Below are positions 19,310 through 29,704 of a DNA stretch of 64,000 bases, piece by piece. How positions within the stretch are numbered: position 1 is the first letter of the stretch; each line of letters starts with the position of its first letter. The notes under the pieces were generated by a model that did not search any database, was not told the origin of the DNA, and was given only the letters and a program-made list of their open reading frames with translations. Source of the stretch: an uncultured SAR116 cluster alpha proteobacterium (GTDB lineage Bacteria > Pseudomonadota > Alphaproteobacteria > Puniceispirillales > Marisalimonadaceae); the NCBI GenBank assembly GCA_902524215.1, contig CABZCK010000006.1, positions 1 through 64,000 on the forward strand, written 5' to 3'. The position numbers were made by a program, and so were the translations under genes.

Positions 19310-20404
19310 ATGACAAGCCATCAAAAAGTGAAATATGTACTTGGAGTTGAAACAAGTTGCGATGATACAGCTATTGGCATAATTGATTCATCTAAAAACA
19401 TAAAAGCGAACATAGTTTTAAATCAAAATAATTATCACAAAGAATTTGGTGGGATTGTTCCAGAAATTGCTGCTAGAGCTCACCTAAGTTTTATTGATAT
19501 CGCTTTAAAAAAAGCTCTAACAAGAGCTGAAATAAAATTGGAAGAAATTGATCTTTTTTGTTCAACAGGTGGTCCTGGTTTAATTGGAGGATTAATCGTT
19601 GGAAATACTTTTTGCAAAACGTTAGCTTGGTCATTTCAAAAACCTTTTTTAGCTATTAATCACCTAGAAGGTCATGCTTTAACAGCTAGACTATTATACG
19701 ATGATTTGAATTATCCTTTTTTGCTTTTATTAGTTTCAGGCGGTCACACTCAGTTGATAGCTGTTTTGAATTATGGAGAATATTTTAGAATTGGTACGAC
19801 ACTAGATGATTCTGTAGGAGAAACCTTTGACAAAGCTGCAAAAATGATGGGTTTAGATCAGCCAGGTGGACCATCAATTGAAAAATTAAGCAAGGAAGGT
19901 GATGAAAATTTCTTCAAGTTTCCAAAACCTTTATATAAATCAAAAAATCCTAATTTTTCTTTTTCGGGATTGAAAACTGCATTCTCAAAAACTGTCAATA
20001 ATGTAGATATAAATATTAATAAACATAACTTAGCAGCATCATTACAAAAAACAATTTCAGATTGTTTATTAGATAGAACAAAATTAGCAATTAAAATTTA
20101 TAGACAAATAACTAAATCAAATAAAGTAAACTTAGTAATAGCAGGAGGAGTTGCCGCCAATAAAAAAATCAGAGCAGACTTAAAGAACTTATCTAATAGA
20201 GAAGATATTAAATTTTATGTTCCAACTCTTGAATTATGCACTGATAATGGGGCTATGATTGCATGGGCTGGATTTGAAAGATATAATCTTAAAAAAGATA
20301 CAATGTTCAATTTCAAACCAAGACCAAGGTGGCCATTAGATCCAAATGCTTTTAAAAATAACCCAACCATGAGACTTGTTGGTAAAAAAGGTATAAAAGC
20401 TTAA
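19310..20404 (+). CDS. tsaD: tRNA N6-threonylcarbamoyladenosine synthase TsaD
   Basis: ORF; LGVETSCDDT, PEIAARAH, NHLEGH, LLVSGGHTQL. Confidence 0.97.
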   Translation: MTSHQKVKYVLGVETSCDDTAIGIIDSSKNIKANIVLNQNNYHKEFGGIVPEIAARAHLSFIDIALKKALTRAEIKLEEIDLFCSTGGPGLIGGLIVGNTFCKTLAWSFQKPFLAINHLEGHALTARLLYDDLNYPFLLLLVSGGHTQLIAVLNYGEYFRIGTTLDDSVGETFDKAAKMMGLDQPGGPSIEKLSKEGDENFFKFPKPLYKSKNPNFSFSGLKTAFSKTVNNVDININKHNLAASLQKTISDCLLDRTKLAIKIYRQITKSNKVNLVIAGGVAANKKIRADLKNLSNREDIKFYVPTLELCTDNGAMIAWAGFERYNLKKDTMFNFKPRPRWPLDPNAFKNNPTMRLVGKKGIKA

Positions 20405-21384
20405 TGAAAACTTCAGATAAAATTATTTTTTATGGAGGAGGTGCATGGGGACAAGCTTTAGCGATAGCTTTATCAAATTGTAATGCAAAATCATCAATTT
20501 TAGTATCTGAAGAAAAAAGAATGGAGTCTTTAAACAATGGAATAACTAAATGTTTTCCTGATATTATATTTCCAAAAAATATTTACGTTTCAAATGATAA
20601 AAGTATATTAAGAGAAGCAGACATTGTTTTCATAACAACACAAAGTTTTAGAGTTCAAGACGCAGTTAATGAAGTAATTTTATCAAATCCAAATGTAAAA
20701 ATTATTTTAACATCGAAGGGCTTTGCAAATGATAAAGGTAAATTATTTTCTGAAATAATTTCAAAAAAATATCCCAAATTAACTTATGGTATTTTAACGG
20801 GACCAACATTCGCAAGTGAAGTAGCTAAAAACTTACCATCAGCTGCGATTATAGCTAGTGATAGTGAAATATTCAGTAAAAATGTATCTACTCTTTTCAG
20901 TAATAGTTGCTTACGCCTTTACCCATCAGATGATGTTATTGGAGCATCAGTTTCTGGAGCTATTAAAAATATTTTTGCAATTGGAACAGGTATATCAGAT
21001 GGATTAAAACTTGGCGAAAATGCAAAGTCAGCAATTATTACTAGAGGAATGGCAGAATTATCACAAATTATACTCAAACTTGGTGGTAAAAAAGAAACGG
21101 CTTTTGGATTGGCTGGAATAGGTGATATGATTTTAACATGTAGCTCTCCAACATCAAGAAATATGAAGTATGGATTAGATCTTGCTCAAAACAAAAATAA
21201 TAAAAATATTCCACTTGTTGAAGGTCTTTATGCTCTTAAATCAGCTAAATATTTGTCAGACTTACATAAGTTAGATACTCCCATTATAAATTCCATTTTT
21301 GACTATATATATAATAATAAATCTATTGATAAAATTATTTTAAATCTGTTAAATCGTCCTATTGGAATAGAATTTAAAAATTGA
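20404..21384 (+). CDS. gpsA: glycerol-3-phosphate dehydrogenase [NAD(P)+]
   Basis: ORF; GGGAWGQALA, SKGF, GPTFASEVA, GAIKNIFAIG. Confidence 0.95.
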   Translation: MKTSDKIIFYGGGAWGQALAIALSNCNAKSSILVSEEKRMESLNNGITKCFPDIIFPKNIYVSNDKSILREADIVFITTQSFRVQDAVNEVILSNPNVKIILTSKGFANDKGKLFSEIISKKYPKLTYGILTGPTFASEVAKNLPSAAIIASDSEIFSKNVSTLFSNSCLRLYPSDDVIGASVSGAIKNIFAIGTGISDGLKLGENAKSAIITRGMAELSQIILKLGGKKETAFGLAGIGDMILTCSSPTSRNMKYGLDLAQNKNNKNIPLVEGLYALKSAKYLSDLHKLDTPIINSIFDYIYNNKSIDKIILNLLNRPIGIEFKN

Positions 21385-21397
21385 AAGGTTTTTAAAA

Positions 21398-21817
21398 ATG
21401 AATTTTTGGCTATTCAAGTCTGAACCAAATACTTGGTCATGGGATGACCAAGTAAAAAAAGGTGAAGTTGGAGAACATTGGGATGGTGTTAGAAATTATC
21501 AAGCATCAAATAATATGAAAAAAATGAAAGTAGGAGATCTTGGTTTTTTTTATCATTCGGTTAAAGAAAGAAGAATAATTGGTATTGTTAAGGTAACAAA
21601 AGAATATTATCCAGATCATACGGATAAGAAAAATATATTTGGGATGGTTGATTTAGTAGCAGTAAAAAAACTTAATGAATTTGTTACACTTGATCAAATA
21701 AAAAATACAAAAGAGTTATTAAATATGCCATTAGTTAAACAAAGTAGATTATCAGTTTCTCCTGTTTCAAAAGCTGAGTGGGAAATAATTTTAAAATTGG
21801 GTAAAACTACAATTTAA
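21398..21817 (+). CDS. EVE domain protein
   Basis: ORF; WLFKSEPNTWSWDDQ, GVRNYQASNNMKKMKVGDLGFFYHS. Confidence 0.92.
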   Translation: MNFWLFKSEPNTWSWDDQVKKGEVGEHWDGVRNYQASNNMKKMKVGDLGFFYHSVKERRIIGIVKVTKEYYPDHTDKKNIFGMVDLVAVKKLNEFVTLDQIKNTKELLNMPLVKQSRLSVSPVSKAEWEIILKLGKTTI

Positions 21818-21822
21818 TAAAT

Positions 21823-22188
21823 CTATTTTTCGCCTCTATGAATAAAATATAAATTTCTTGCATATATTAAAACACCTACTGATTGTCCTGCAATAATCAC
21901 AGGATCTTTTCTCCATATTGCATAAGTTAGCAAAACTAAGCCCCCTGTGATAGAAAAATACCAAAACGCTACAGGAATTACTGACTTTTTAGCATTTTCG
22001 CTTGTTATCCATTGAATTAGAAATCGAGCTGCAAATAAACCTTGTCCTCCAAAACCAATGATTACCATTATATTTTCAGGCTTATCCAGCAAAACATCCG
22101 ACAAGAATGGTAGAAAATAAATAATGATATTTGATACAAAAATTGCAGCTAATTCAATTTTTTCTGATAAAAGTGATATAAAATTCAT
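21823..22188 (-). CDS. lipid-A-disaccharide synthase N-terminal (LAB_N) domain membrane protein
   Basis: ORF; FGGQGLFAARFLIQWITSE...VPVAFWYFSITGGLVLLTYAI. Confidence 0.85.
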   Translation of the reverse strand: MNFISLLSEKIELAAIFVSNIIIYFLPFLSDVLLDKPENIMVIIGFGGQGLFAARFLIQWITSENAKKSVIPVAFWYFSITGGLVLLTYAIWRKDPVIIAGQSVGVLIYARNLYFIHRGEK

Positions 22189-22197
22189 AAATAGATC

Positions 22198-22932
22198 CTA
22201 TTTTTTTATTTCATTAATCTTCAAATTTTTAGGATATCTTTTTAATAACCATATCATACCAATTATATCAAAAATACTAACAAATAATCTTCCAAGATTT
22301 GTATAATTAGAACTTCCTTTTGATCTGGGTCGATGATTAACATCATGTTGCAATACTAAAGCTCCTTCTCTAGTTGCTAATGCTGGAAAAAATCTATGCA
22401 TATGATCGAAATATGGTAGTAGTAAATATAATTTTTTATGAAAAACTTTAATGCCGCAACCTGTATCGGGATGATCATCATTTAGCAAATGTTTTCTAAA
22501 AAATTTACCAAATTTAGATGCAAATTTTTTTCCTAGATTATCTTTGCGATTTACTCTAACTCCACCAATCATTAATAAGTTATTTTCAGAATGGTTAGTA
22601 AATTTTTCAAGCATGGCAGGTATATCCTTAGGATCGTTTTGACAATCACCATCTAGAGTTACTATTATTTCATATGTTGAATTATGAATACCTGTTTTTA
22701 AAGCAGCTGATTGTCCTTTAGAAAAATTGTGATTTAATATTCTCAAATTTTTATTTTCTTTTTTTAAAATTTTTAAAATATTTATAGAGTTATCATTAGA
22801 ACCATCATTAACAAAAAGGATTTCAAACTTTATTTTATTACATGCTTTGTTAATTTCTCTTGTAAGTTTTTGTATATTCTCAGCTTCATTTTTTATTGGA
22901 ACTACAATTGAAATATATTGATTTTTTAACAT
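22198..22932 (-). CDS. family 2 glycosyltransferase (dolichol-phosphate mannosyltransferase-like)
   Basis: ORF; SIVVPIKNEAENI, VTLDGDCQNDPKDIP. Confidence 0.88.
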   Translation of the reverse strand: MLKNQYISIVVPIKNEAENIQKLTREINKACNKIKFEILFVNDGSNDNSINILKILKKENKNLRILNHNFSKGQSAALKTGIHNSTYEIIVTLDGDCQNDPKDIPAMLEKFTNHSENNLLMIGGVRVNRKDNLGKKFASKFGKFFRKHLLNDDHPDTGCGIKVFHKKLYLLLPYFDHMHRFFPALATREGALVLQHDVNHRPRSKGSSNYTNLGRLFVSIFDIIGMIWLLKRYPKNLKINEIKK

Positions 22933-22956
22933 AAATATCTTTTATAATTTTTGCAG

Positions 22957-24660
22957 TTATTTGGCTACTTTAAAAAAAAGAATTTTTATATTTTGACCTT
23001 TAGAATAATTAAAACCTTTAATCTCTCTTAATTTTTTTAATTTAAGATTTAGATTTGAAGAAGAATTAATGAACTCATCTAATTCTCTACCCTCGACTAA
23101 AACAAGGTTGTTATTTCCTTCTGCAAGAAAAATGGCCGCTTCATTTGGATCTGATAGAATTATCTTTCCTTTAGCTAAAAAAACTAAACTTGGTTCATGA
23201 TAACCAGTAACAGATAATTCTTCATAATTAAGTTTTTTAAGTTCGTCAGAAATTATCTTACTTGGAAATAAATATTTTAAACTAGGTAAAATAAAAGTGA
23301 AAATGGTGATATAAAAAATTACAGAAAAAAATATTATATAATTTTGAAATTTTATTTCTTTTTTAAAATTAAAAAAATTAAAATTTTTTCCATATATGAC
23401 TTTGATGTTAACTAAAATTGATAAGATTAAAATCAAAAATGAAATTAAAAACAAAATAGCTATGTAAAGATATTGATGCGTTTTATTTTCATTAAAATTA
23501 ATTAACAAATAACAAAGAAATAAGCTAAGAATAATGCCACCCAAACTAAATAATAAAGAAAATAAGAAGACTGCATTTTTAGTAATAAAAGATTTTAAAT
23601 TTAATTTGTTATTCTCAAAATAAATCATTGTGCCAGCCACAATTAAAATTAGTGGAGAAAAAATAGGTAATGGATAATGAAATAATTTTGTAGGAATAAA
23701 TTCTATTATGATCCAAAAAGGAACAAGCCAGCAAATTAAAAATCTAATGCCTAAATTATTTAAATTATTTTTTACAAAGAAAAAAGCTAATGGAAAAAAA
23801 GATGCTAACGGCCAAAAAATTAAACTTGAAATCAAAAAATAATACCCTGGATAACCCCCATGACTTTCTTGTTCGCTGAAAAGTTTTGGTAAAAAATCTT
23901 CATTTATTGCTTTTTCAAAAAATAATCCATCTGTAGTTTTTTGTATAATATAAACCCATGGCAAAACAATTATCATAAAACAAATAACACCCCAAAAAGG
24001 TCTAATGTTTTTTAATAGATTAATGTCTTTGCTCCATAAAACATAGCTTGATAAAGTGAATATAAAAACGACTAATGAAATTGGTCCTTTAATTAGAAAT
24101 CCAACACCTAAAACGAGCCACATAGATATTGGTATGATTAAATCAAATAAAATAGATTTCTTTTTATTTAAGATGATTTTTAATAATAAATATTGTTGAA
24201 AAGTAATAAATGATAATAACAATGTATCGGTTTTAGCAACATGAGATTCAAATATAAATAATAATGATATCGTTGAAGCACTGACAACAAATAAAGACGC
24301 TTTTTGTCCAAATAGAATTTGTGAAAACTTCCATAATACCAAGATTGTTATTAGAGCACCTAGAGTAGATACGTATCTGTATGATGAGATTTTATCTTCA
24401 CCAAATATATTAGCAAAAATTGATTGTGCCCAGTAAATACCTATTGGTTTTTTAGCTCTAATTTCATCTAAATATTTAATATTTATATAATCATTAGTTT
24501 CTATCATTTGATAAGTTGATTGAACAAATCTTGACTCATCTCTATCCAAAGGTGGTATTGTATTCAAGCCAGAAAAAAAAGGAATTAAACAAAAGATAAA
24601 AAAAACAATTTTATATGCTAATTTCTTTGGTAAACTTAAATTCTTGATGTTACTTAGCAT
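22957..24660 (-). CDS. ArnT-like family 39 glycosyltransferase
   Basis: ORF; LDRDESRFVQSTYQM, KKPIGIYWAQS, many hydrophobic segments. Confidence 0.85.
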   Translation of the reverse strand: MLSNIKNLSLPKKLAYKIVFFIFCLIPFFSGLNTIPPLDRDESRFVQSTYQMIETNDYINIKYLDEIRAKKPIGIYWAQSIFANIFGEDKISSYRYVSTLGALITILVLWKFSQILFGQKASLFVVSASTISLLFIFESHVAKTDTLLLSFITFQQYLLLKIILNKKKSILFDLIIPISMWLVLGVGFLIKGPISLVVFIFTLSSYVLWSKDINLLKNIRPFWGVICFMIIVLPWVYIIQKTTDGLFFEKAINEDFLPKLFSEQESHGGYPGYYFLISSLIFWPLASFFPLAFFFVKNNLNNLGIRFLICWLVPFWIIIEFIPTKLFHYPLPIFSPLILIVAGTMIYFENNKLNLKSFITKNAVFLFSLLFSLGGIILSLFLCYLLINFNENKTHQYLYIAILFLISFLILILSILVNIKVIYGKNFNFFNFKKEIKFQNYIIFFSVIFYITIFTFILPSLKYLFPSKIISDELKKLNYEELSVTGYHEPSLVFLAKGKIILSDPNEAAIFLAEGNNNLVLVEGRELDEFINSSSNLNLKLKKLREIKGFNYSKGQNIKILFFKVAK

Positions 24661-24734
24661 TTATTAATTTTAACTTTATAGAATGAAAAGACATAACTCA
24701 CTTAAAGTCTTATACATAAAAATTTAAATTTCAA

Positions 24735-26048
24735 ATGATAATAAATAGAAAAAAAATTTGGGAATTATCTTGGCCAATCATCCTAGCAAATTTTTCTATA
24801 CCACTTGTTGGATTAGTTGATACATTAATTATGGGACATATGCCATCAAGTGATTATCTGGCAGCTGTAGCTTTAGGTGGAATTATATTCAATTTCATGT
24901 ATGCTGGACTAAATTTTCTTAGAATGGGCACAACAGGAATAATTGCTCAATATCATGGCCAAAAAAATACTGAAGAAATCTTCTTAGGATTATTAAGACC
25001 TATCATTATAGCAATAATAATTGGAATAACTTTATATATTTGCAAAAATATAATTTTTGAAATTTCAAATTATTTTTTTAATCCTTCAGCAAAAATAAAA
25101 GAATTTTATAAAGATTATTTATTCATAAGAATGATAGGTTTACCTTTTGGATTGGTGAATATCGTTTTTTTAGGTTGGTATTTCGGAATTCAAAAAACAA
25201 AATTTGTTATGATACAACTATTTATAATAAATCTTACAAATATTATTTTTTCAATTTATTTTGCAGTATATCTTGATTTTGGAATAAGCGGTGTTGCCAT
25301 TGGCAGTTTTATATCTCAGATATGTGGTTTTATTATTTCAATCTATATGTATTTTATTATTGCAAATCCCAATGATTTTAAAAAATTTAAATTTAAAACA
25401 TTTTTTTTAACTAATAAAATTTCAAGGATATTTAATATAAGTAAAGACTTGTTTATCAGAACAATGTTTTTAGTTTTTGCTCAAGCTTTTCTAATCAAAA
25501 AATCTTCAGATCTTGGAGTTAACGAATTAGCATCAATGGAGATTTTATTAGTTCTATTTAGTTTATGCTCATATACAATTGATGCATTTGCTCATTCTGC
25601 TGAAACCTTAGTTGGGAACTCTATTGGATCTAGAAATAAAAAAGAATTAAATTCATCTATTTACTTAACTTTTGAAATGGCATTTTTATTTTCTTTTTTT
25701 ATTGCCATCTTATTATTTTCTTTAAGAGATCTAATTATACTATCTATTACAGACATTGAGCCTTTAAGAAAAATAATTCAAGATCTTTGGATTTTAGTAA
25801 TTATCACCCCACCAATTTCGGTGCTTGCATTTCAATATGATGGCATATTTGTAGGTTCAACATTAGTAAAAGAAATGAGAAATTCTATCGTAATTTCATG
25901 TTTAATTTTTTATATAATTATTGAATTTCTAATCAGTGATATAATTAATTTAAAATACTTATATTCTTCTTTTTTAATTTTTTTGATATTACGAGGAATA
26001 ATACTCTTTTTATATAACAAAAGAGTGTATAGTTTAATTGATGGATAA
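24735..26048 (+). CDS. MATE family efflux transporter
   Basis: ORF; WPIILANFSIPLVGLVDTLIMGHM. Confidence 0.9.
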   Translation: MIINRKKIWELSWPIILANFSIPLVGLVDTLIMGHMPSSDYLAAVALGGIIFNFMYAGLNFLRMGTTGIIAQYHGQKNTEEIFLGLLRPIIIAIIIGITLYICKNIIFEISNYFFNPSAKIKEFYKDYLFIRMIGLPFGLVNIVFLGWYFGIQKTKFVMIQLFIINLTNIIFSIYFAVYLDFGISGVAIGSFISQICGFIISIYMYFIIANPNDFKKFKFKTFFLTNKISRIFNISKDLFIRTMFLVFAQAFLIKKSSDLGVNELASMEILLVLFSLCSYTIDAFAHSAETLVGNSIGSRNKKELNSSIYLTFEMAFLFSFFIAILLFSLRDLIILSITDIEPLRKIIQDLWILVIITPPISVLAFQYDGIFVGSTLVKEMRNSIVISCLIFYIIIEFLISDIINLKYLYSSFLIFLILRGIILFLYNKRVYSLIDG

Positions 26049-26051
26049 ATT

Positions 26052-27488
26052 ATGATTGACCTTAATAAAAAAAATGAAACATTTGTAAAAAAAAGCTCAA
26101 GAAATAATTCTAAATTATATTTAGTAAATAATTTAAATGACTTGTTAAATTCAAAATTATTTTCAGAAAAACAATTAAAGAATTTTAAAACAAATTATAA
26201 ATTTAATTCTAATAAACCAATTATTAATTTATTTGATTTTAACCAGAAAAACCTGGTCACAATTGCATATTTAAATCCAAATAAAAATTTTAGAGAAAGT
26301 ACAATTGATCAAGCTGCCAAAATATGTAATTTACTTGAAGATAGGGTTTGGGATTTGAATATTTTATCTCAATATAATGAAAATGAGGTTTATGAATTTT
26401 TATTAGGTTGGGGATTAAGTTTTTATAAATTTAATGTGTTAAAAAAAAATAATGTTAAAAAATCTTTAAATATTCTTTCGTTAAATAATAAATATAAAAA
26501 TCTAATTGACCCTTGCTCTATTGAACTAAAAGGAATTTACTTAGCAAGAGATTTGATTAACCTTCCAGCAAATTATTTAAATCCTGATCAATATGAAATA
26601 GAAATAAAAAAAATTTTTAAAGGTTTAAAATGTGTTGTTCATAAAGGTCGTAAATTTGATGATGAATTTCCACTTATTTCAATGGTAGGAAGATCATCTG
26701 AATTTAATCCTAAACTTATAGAAATTAATTGGAAAAACAAAGGTATTAAGAAAGACGAAAATAATGTCACTATCATAGGTAAAGGTATTACCTTTGACAG
26801 TGGTGGCCTAGATATTAAACCAAGTGGGGCCATGTTAAACATGAAAAAGGATATGGGAGGTAGTGCAATTGCGATTGGTTTAGCAAAGAGTTTGATAGAT
26901 TATAATAGCAAAATTAATCTTAGGCTTCTTATACCAATTGCAGAAAATTCGATTTCTCAAAAATCTATGAGACCTATGGACATTAAATTTTCAAGAAATA
27001 AAACGCCAATTGAAATTGGAAATACTGATGCAGAAGGACGTTTAATTTTAGCAGATACATTATCCTACGCCCAAGAAGGTAAAATTAATCCTGACCTTAT
27101 AATTGATTTTGCCACTTTAACTGGAGCAGCAAGAGTAGCTCTTGGTACAGAAGTACCAGTATTCTTTTCAAACAATGAAAACATTTCAAAAAAGCTTTTA
27201 GATAATTCAATCACGATGGTTGATCCTGTGTGGCGATTACCTCTTTTTACTCCATACAAAAGATTCCTTGATTCTGAAAATGGTGCTCTTAATAGTACAG
27301 GTTTTTCCAGCACAGGTGGCGCAATCACTGCGGCATTATTTTTAGAACAATTCGTTGATAAAAAAATTAATTGGGTTCATTTTGACTTAATGGCTTGGAA
27401 TCTCACCTCAAGACCAGGGTTCCCAAAAGGAGGAGAAGCAATGAGCTTAAGAACAGTTTTCAAAACGATTAACCAAATGTTTAATTAA
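26052..27488 (+). CDS. pepA: leucyl aminopeptidase (M17)
   Basis: ORF; GKGITFDSGGLDIKP and NTDAEGRLILAD signature. Confidence 0.93.
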   Translation: MIDLNKKNETFVKKSSRNNSKLYLVNNLNDLLNSKLFSEKQLKNFKTNYKFNSNKPIINLFDFNQKNLVTIAYLNPNKNFRESTIDQAAKICNLLEDRVWDLNILSQYNENEVYEFLLGWGLSFYKFNVLKKNNVKKSLNILSLNNKYKNLIDPCSIELKGIYLARDLINLPANYLNPDQYEIEIKKIFKGLKCVVHKGRKFDDEFPLISMVGRSSEFNPKLIEINWKNKGIKKDENNVTIIGKGITFDSGGLDIKPSGAMLNMKKDMGGSAIAIGLAKSLIDYNSKINLRLLIPIAENSISQKSMRPMDIKFSRNKTPIEIGNTDAEGRLILADTLSYAQEGKINPDLIIDFATLTGAARVALGTEVPVFFSNNENISKKLLDNSITMVDPVWRLPLFTPYKRFLDSENGALNSTGFSSTGGAITAALFLEQFVDKKINWVHFDLMAWNLTSRPGFPKGGEAMSLRTVFKTINQMFN

Positions 27489-28276
27489 TTCAAAAATTGA
27501 AGAACCTCTTTGAGCAAATCTTTATTGCAAGCTGCAATGACTTTGAATTTCTTTTTTGTTTTAAAATCAAATAATATTTCTGAGCCACTCCAATCAGTTA
27601 TGGATATTTCCCTAGATTTTAAAATTGGAATAAGCGGCAAAATATCCCATGAATTTAAATTTTCTTCTATGACTAAGTCTATTTTACCTTGTGCAAGTAA
27701 GATATAATTATGACAATCACCTGACCATATATTAATTTTCACATTATCAATTATTTTATTAATTTTTTGTAAGTTTAAAAATTCAAATAACTCAGGTGCT
27801 GTTGAAGCAAAAATTGCTTTTTTTAAAGTTAAATTTTCTTTCTCTAAAAAACTACAATCATTCCCATTTAAAATTAGTTTATCCTTATACCCTATCCATA
27901 ACTGATCTAACTCAGGAAAATCAACCATTCCAATAATAGGTTTATTATTTTTCAAGAGACCAATCATTGTTCCCCATAATGGTCTTCCAGACATATATGA
28001 TTTCGTCCCATCAATTGGATCAATAATCCATGTAAATTCAGATTTTTTATCAATTACTTTTAACTCTTCACCAATAATATTGTGAGAAGGGAAACTATTT
28101 GCTAAATATTTTCTAATAAAATTTTCAGCTTCTATATCATATTTTGTAACGGGACTGTCGTCAGTTTTTAGTTTATAATTGTTTTCCAGGTTTGATTTAT
28201 TTAGTGTAATTTTTCTAACACTTTGACTTATTTCATTAAGACAACTCGTAAAAGAAGAAAAGTTTTCTAAACTCAT
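27485..28276 (-). CDS. hisN: inositol monophosphatase family (histidinol-phosphatase-like)
   Basis: ORF; GEE, WIIDPIDGTKSYMSG, WDILPLIPI. Confidence 0.85.
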   Translation of the reverse strand: MSLENFSSFTSCLNEISQSVRKITLNKSNLENNYKLKTDDSPVTKYDIEAENFIRKYLANSFPSHNIIGEELKVIDKKSEFTWIIDPIDGTKSYMSGRPLWGTMIGLLKNNKPIIGMVDFPELDQLWIGYKDKLILNGNDCSFLEKENLTLKKAIFASTAPELFEFLNLQKINKIIDNVKINIWSGDCHNYILLAQGKIDLVIEENLNSWDILPLIPILKSREISITDWSGSEILFDFKTKKKFKVIAACNKDLLKEVLQFLN

Positions 28277-28281
28277 GAAAA

Positions 28282-28821
28282 TTATTTATTTGGCAGAGGC
28301 GCCGGAGCGTTAGATCTTTCTCTTAACCATGCAATGAGATTTGCTCTGTCTTTGGTTTTTTTTAAACCTGCAAAATTCATTTTTGTACCTTTAACATACT
28401 CTTTAGGTTTATAAAGAAATTTGTTTAACTCTTCATAAGTCCAATTGCCGTTCAACGCCGCAAACGCCTTGGAGTAACCGTAGTCTGCTTTTCCAATTGG
28501 TTTATTAACAATATTGTATAATCCTGGACCTACTTTATTATTTCCTCCGTCAACAAAAACATGACATGCTGTACATTTTTTAGAGACTTTTTCGCCTTCC
28601 ATAATATTAGCACTTGCTAAAAGGTTAATAATTGGTTCAATTACTGATGCTTCTTTTACTTGAGTGTTTTTTTTATCCACGTTAGCGACTTCAATTGGGT
28701 ATGCATTTTTCTCTAATGTTTTTGGATTAACTAGAAAACTACCAACTTTACTAAATCCCATTATTAATAACCCAGCACATAAAACTCCGGCTGCAATTTT
28801 ATTAAATTTCAAAGCATCCAT
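28282..28821 (-). CDS. membrane-anchored class I cytochrome c
   Basis: ORF; CTACH haem motif, GPGLYNIV, KGTKMNFAGL; SD GGAGTTAAC before MDALKF. Confidence 0.92.
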   Translation of the reverse strand: MDALKFNKIAAGVLCAGLLIMGFSKVGSFLVNPKTLEKNAYPIEVANVDKKNTQVKEASVIEPIINLLASANIMEGEKVSKKCTACHVFVDGGNNKVGPGLYNIVNKPIGKADYGYSKAFAALNGNWTYEELNKFLYKPKEYVKGTKMNFAGLKKTKDRANLIAWLRERSNAPAPLPNK

Positions 28822-28951
28822 GTTAACTCCACTCAATCAAAATAAGGTATAATATTTTTATATTTCATTATATAAATTTTTCAATTAAATTATTAAAATA
28901 AAATAATTTTAATCAAGATTAAATTCTTTATTTCATTTATAGGCATTTAAA

Positions 28952-29704
28952 TTGTCATACAAAAACTTTGCTATTTTAATCCCATCAAGAATAGGATCAA
29001 CAAGACTTAAAAATAAAGCTTTAATTGAAATAAATAAGAAACCACTCATAGAGCATGTAATTAGAGGGGCAATAAAGTCTAATTTAAATGTGCCTATTAT
29101 AGTTGCGACAGATACTCAAGATATTGTTAATGTAGCTGAAAGATGCGGACAAATAGGAATTCTTACTAGCAAAGATCATAAAAGTGGATCTGATAGAATT
29201 TATGAAGCACTTGAAAAATTTGATCCACAAAAAAAAATAAAAAAAATTATTCATCTGCAAGGTGACTTGCCTAATGTTTCAAAAAAATTAATCATAAGTC
29301 TGGGAGATATAATTAAGAGTAATAAATGTATTGCTACTCCAGTTGTTAAAGCAGATAAAAATGAAATTTTAGATGAAAACATTGTTAAATGTGCAGCATC
29401 TTTTAAAAACGCAAAACCAAAAATTGGAGAGATTGGAAATGCACTTTATTTTAGTAGATATCCAATTCCTTGGGGAGATAGTATTAAATGGCATCATCTT
29501 GGTATTTATGGATGGGATAGATCCATAATTGAAAAATATATAAAACTCAAACCATCAAATTTAGAAATGAGTGAAAAATTAGAGCAATTAAGAGCGCTAG
29601 AAGCTGGAATTAACATCAAAATCTTAATTACAAATGAGAAACCTATTGGTATAGATACTATTAGTGATTTAAAAAATTTTAAAAAGAGTATCAATGCTTA
29701 TTAG
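28952..29704 (+). CDS. kdsB: 3-deoxy-manno-octulosonate cytidylyltransferase
   Basis: ORF with TTG start; IPSRIGSTRLKNKAL, HLQGDLPNV. Confidence 0.93.
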   Translation: MSYKNFAILIPSRIGSTRLKNKALIEINKKPLIEHVIRGAIKSNLNVPIIVATDTQDIVNVAERCGQIGILTSKDHKSGSDRIYEALEKFDPQKKIKKIIHLQGDLPNVSKKLIISLGDIIKSNKCIATPVVKADKNEILDENIVKCAASFKNAKPKIGEIGNALYFSRYPIPWGDSIKWHHLGIYGWDRSIIEKYIKLKPSNLEMSEKLEQLRALEAGINIKILITNEKPIGIDTISDLKNFKKSINAY

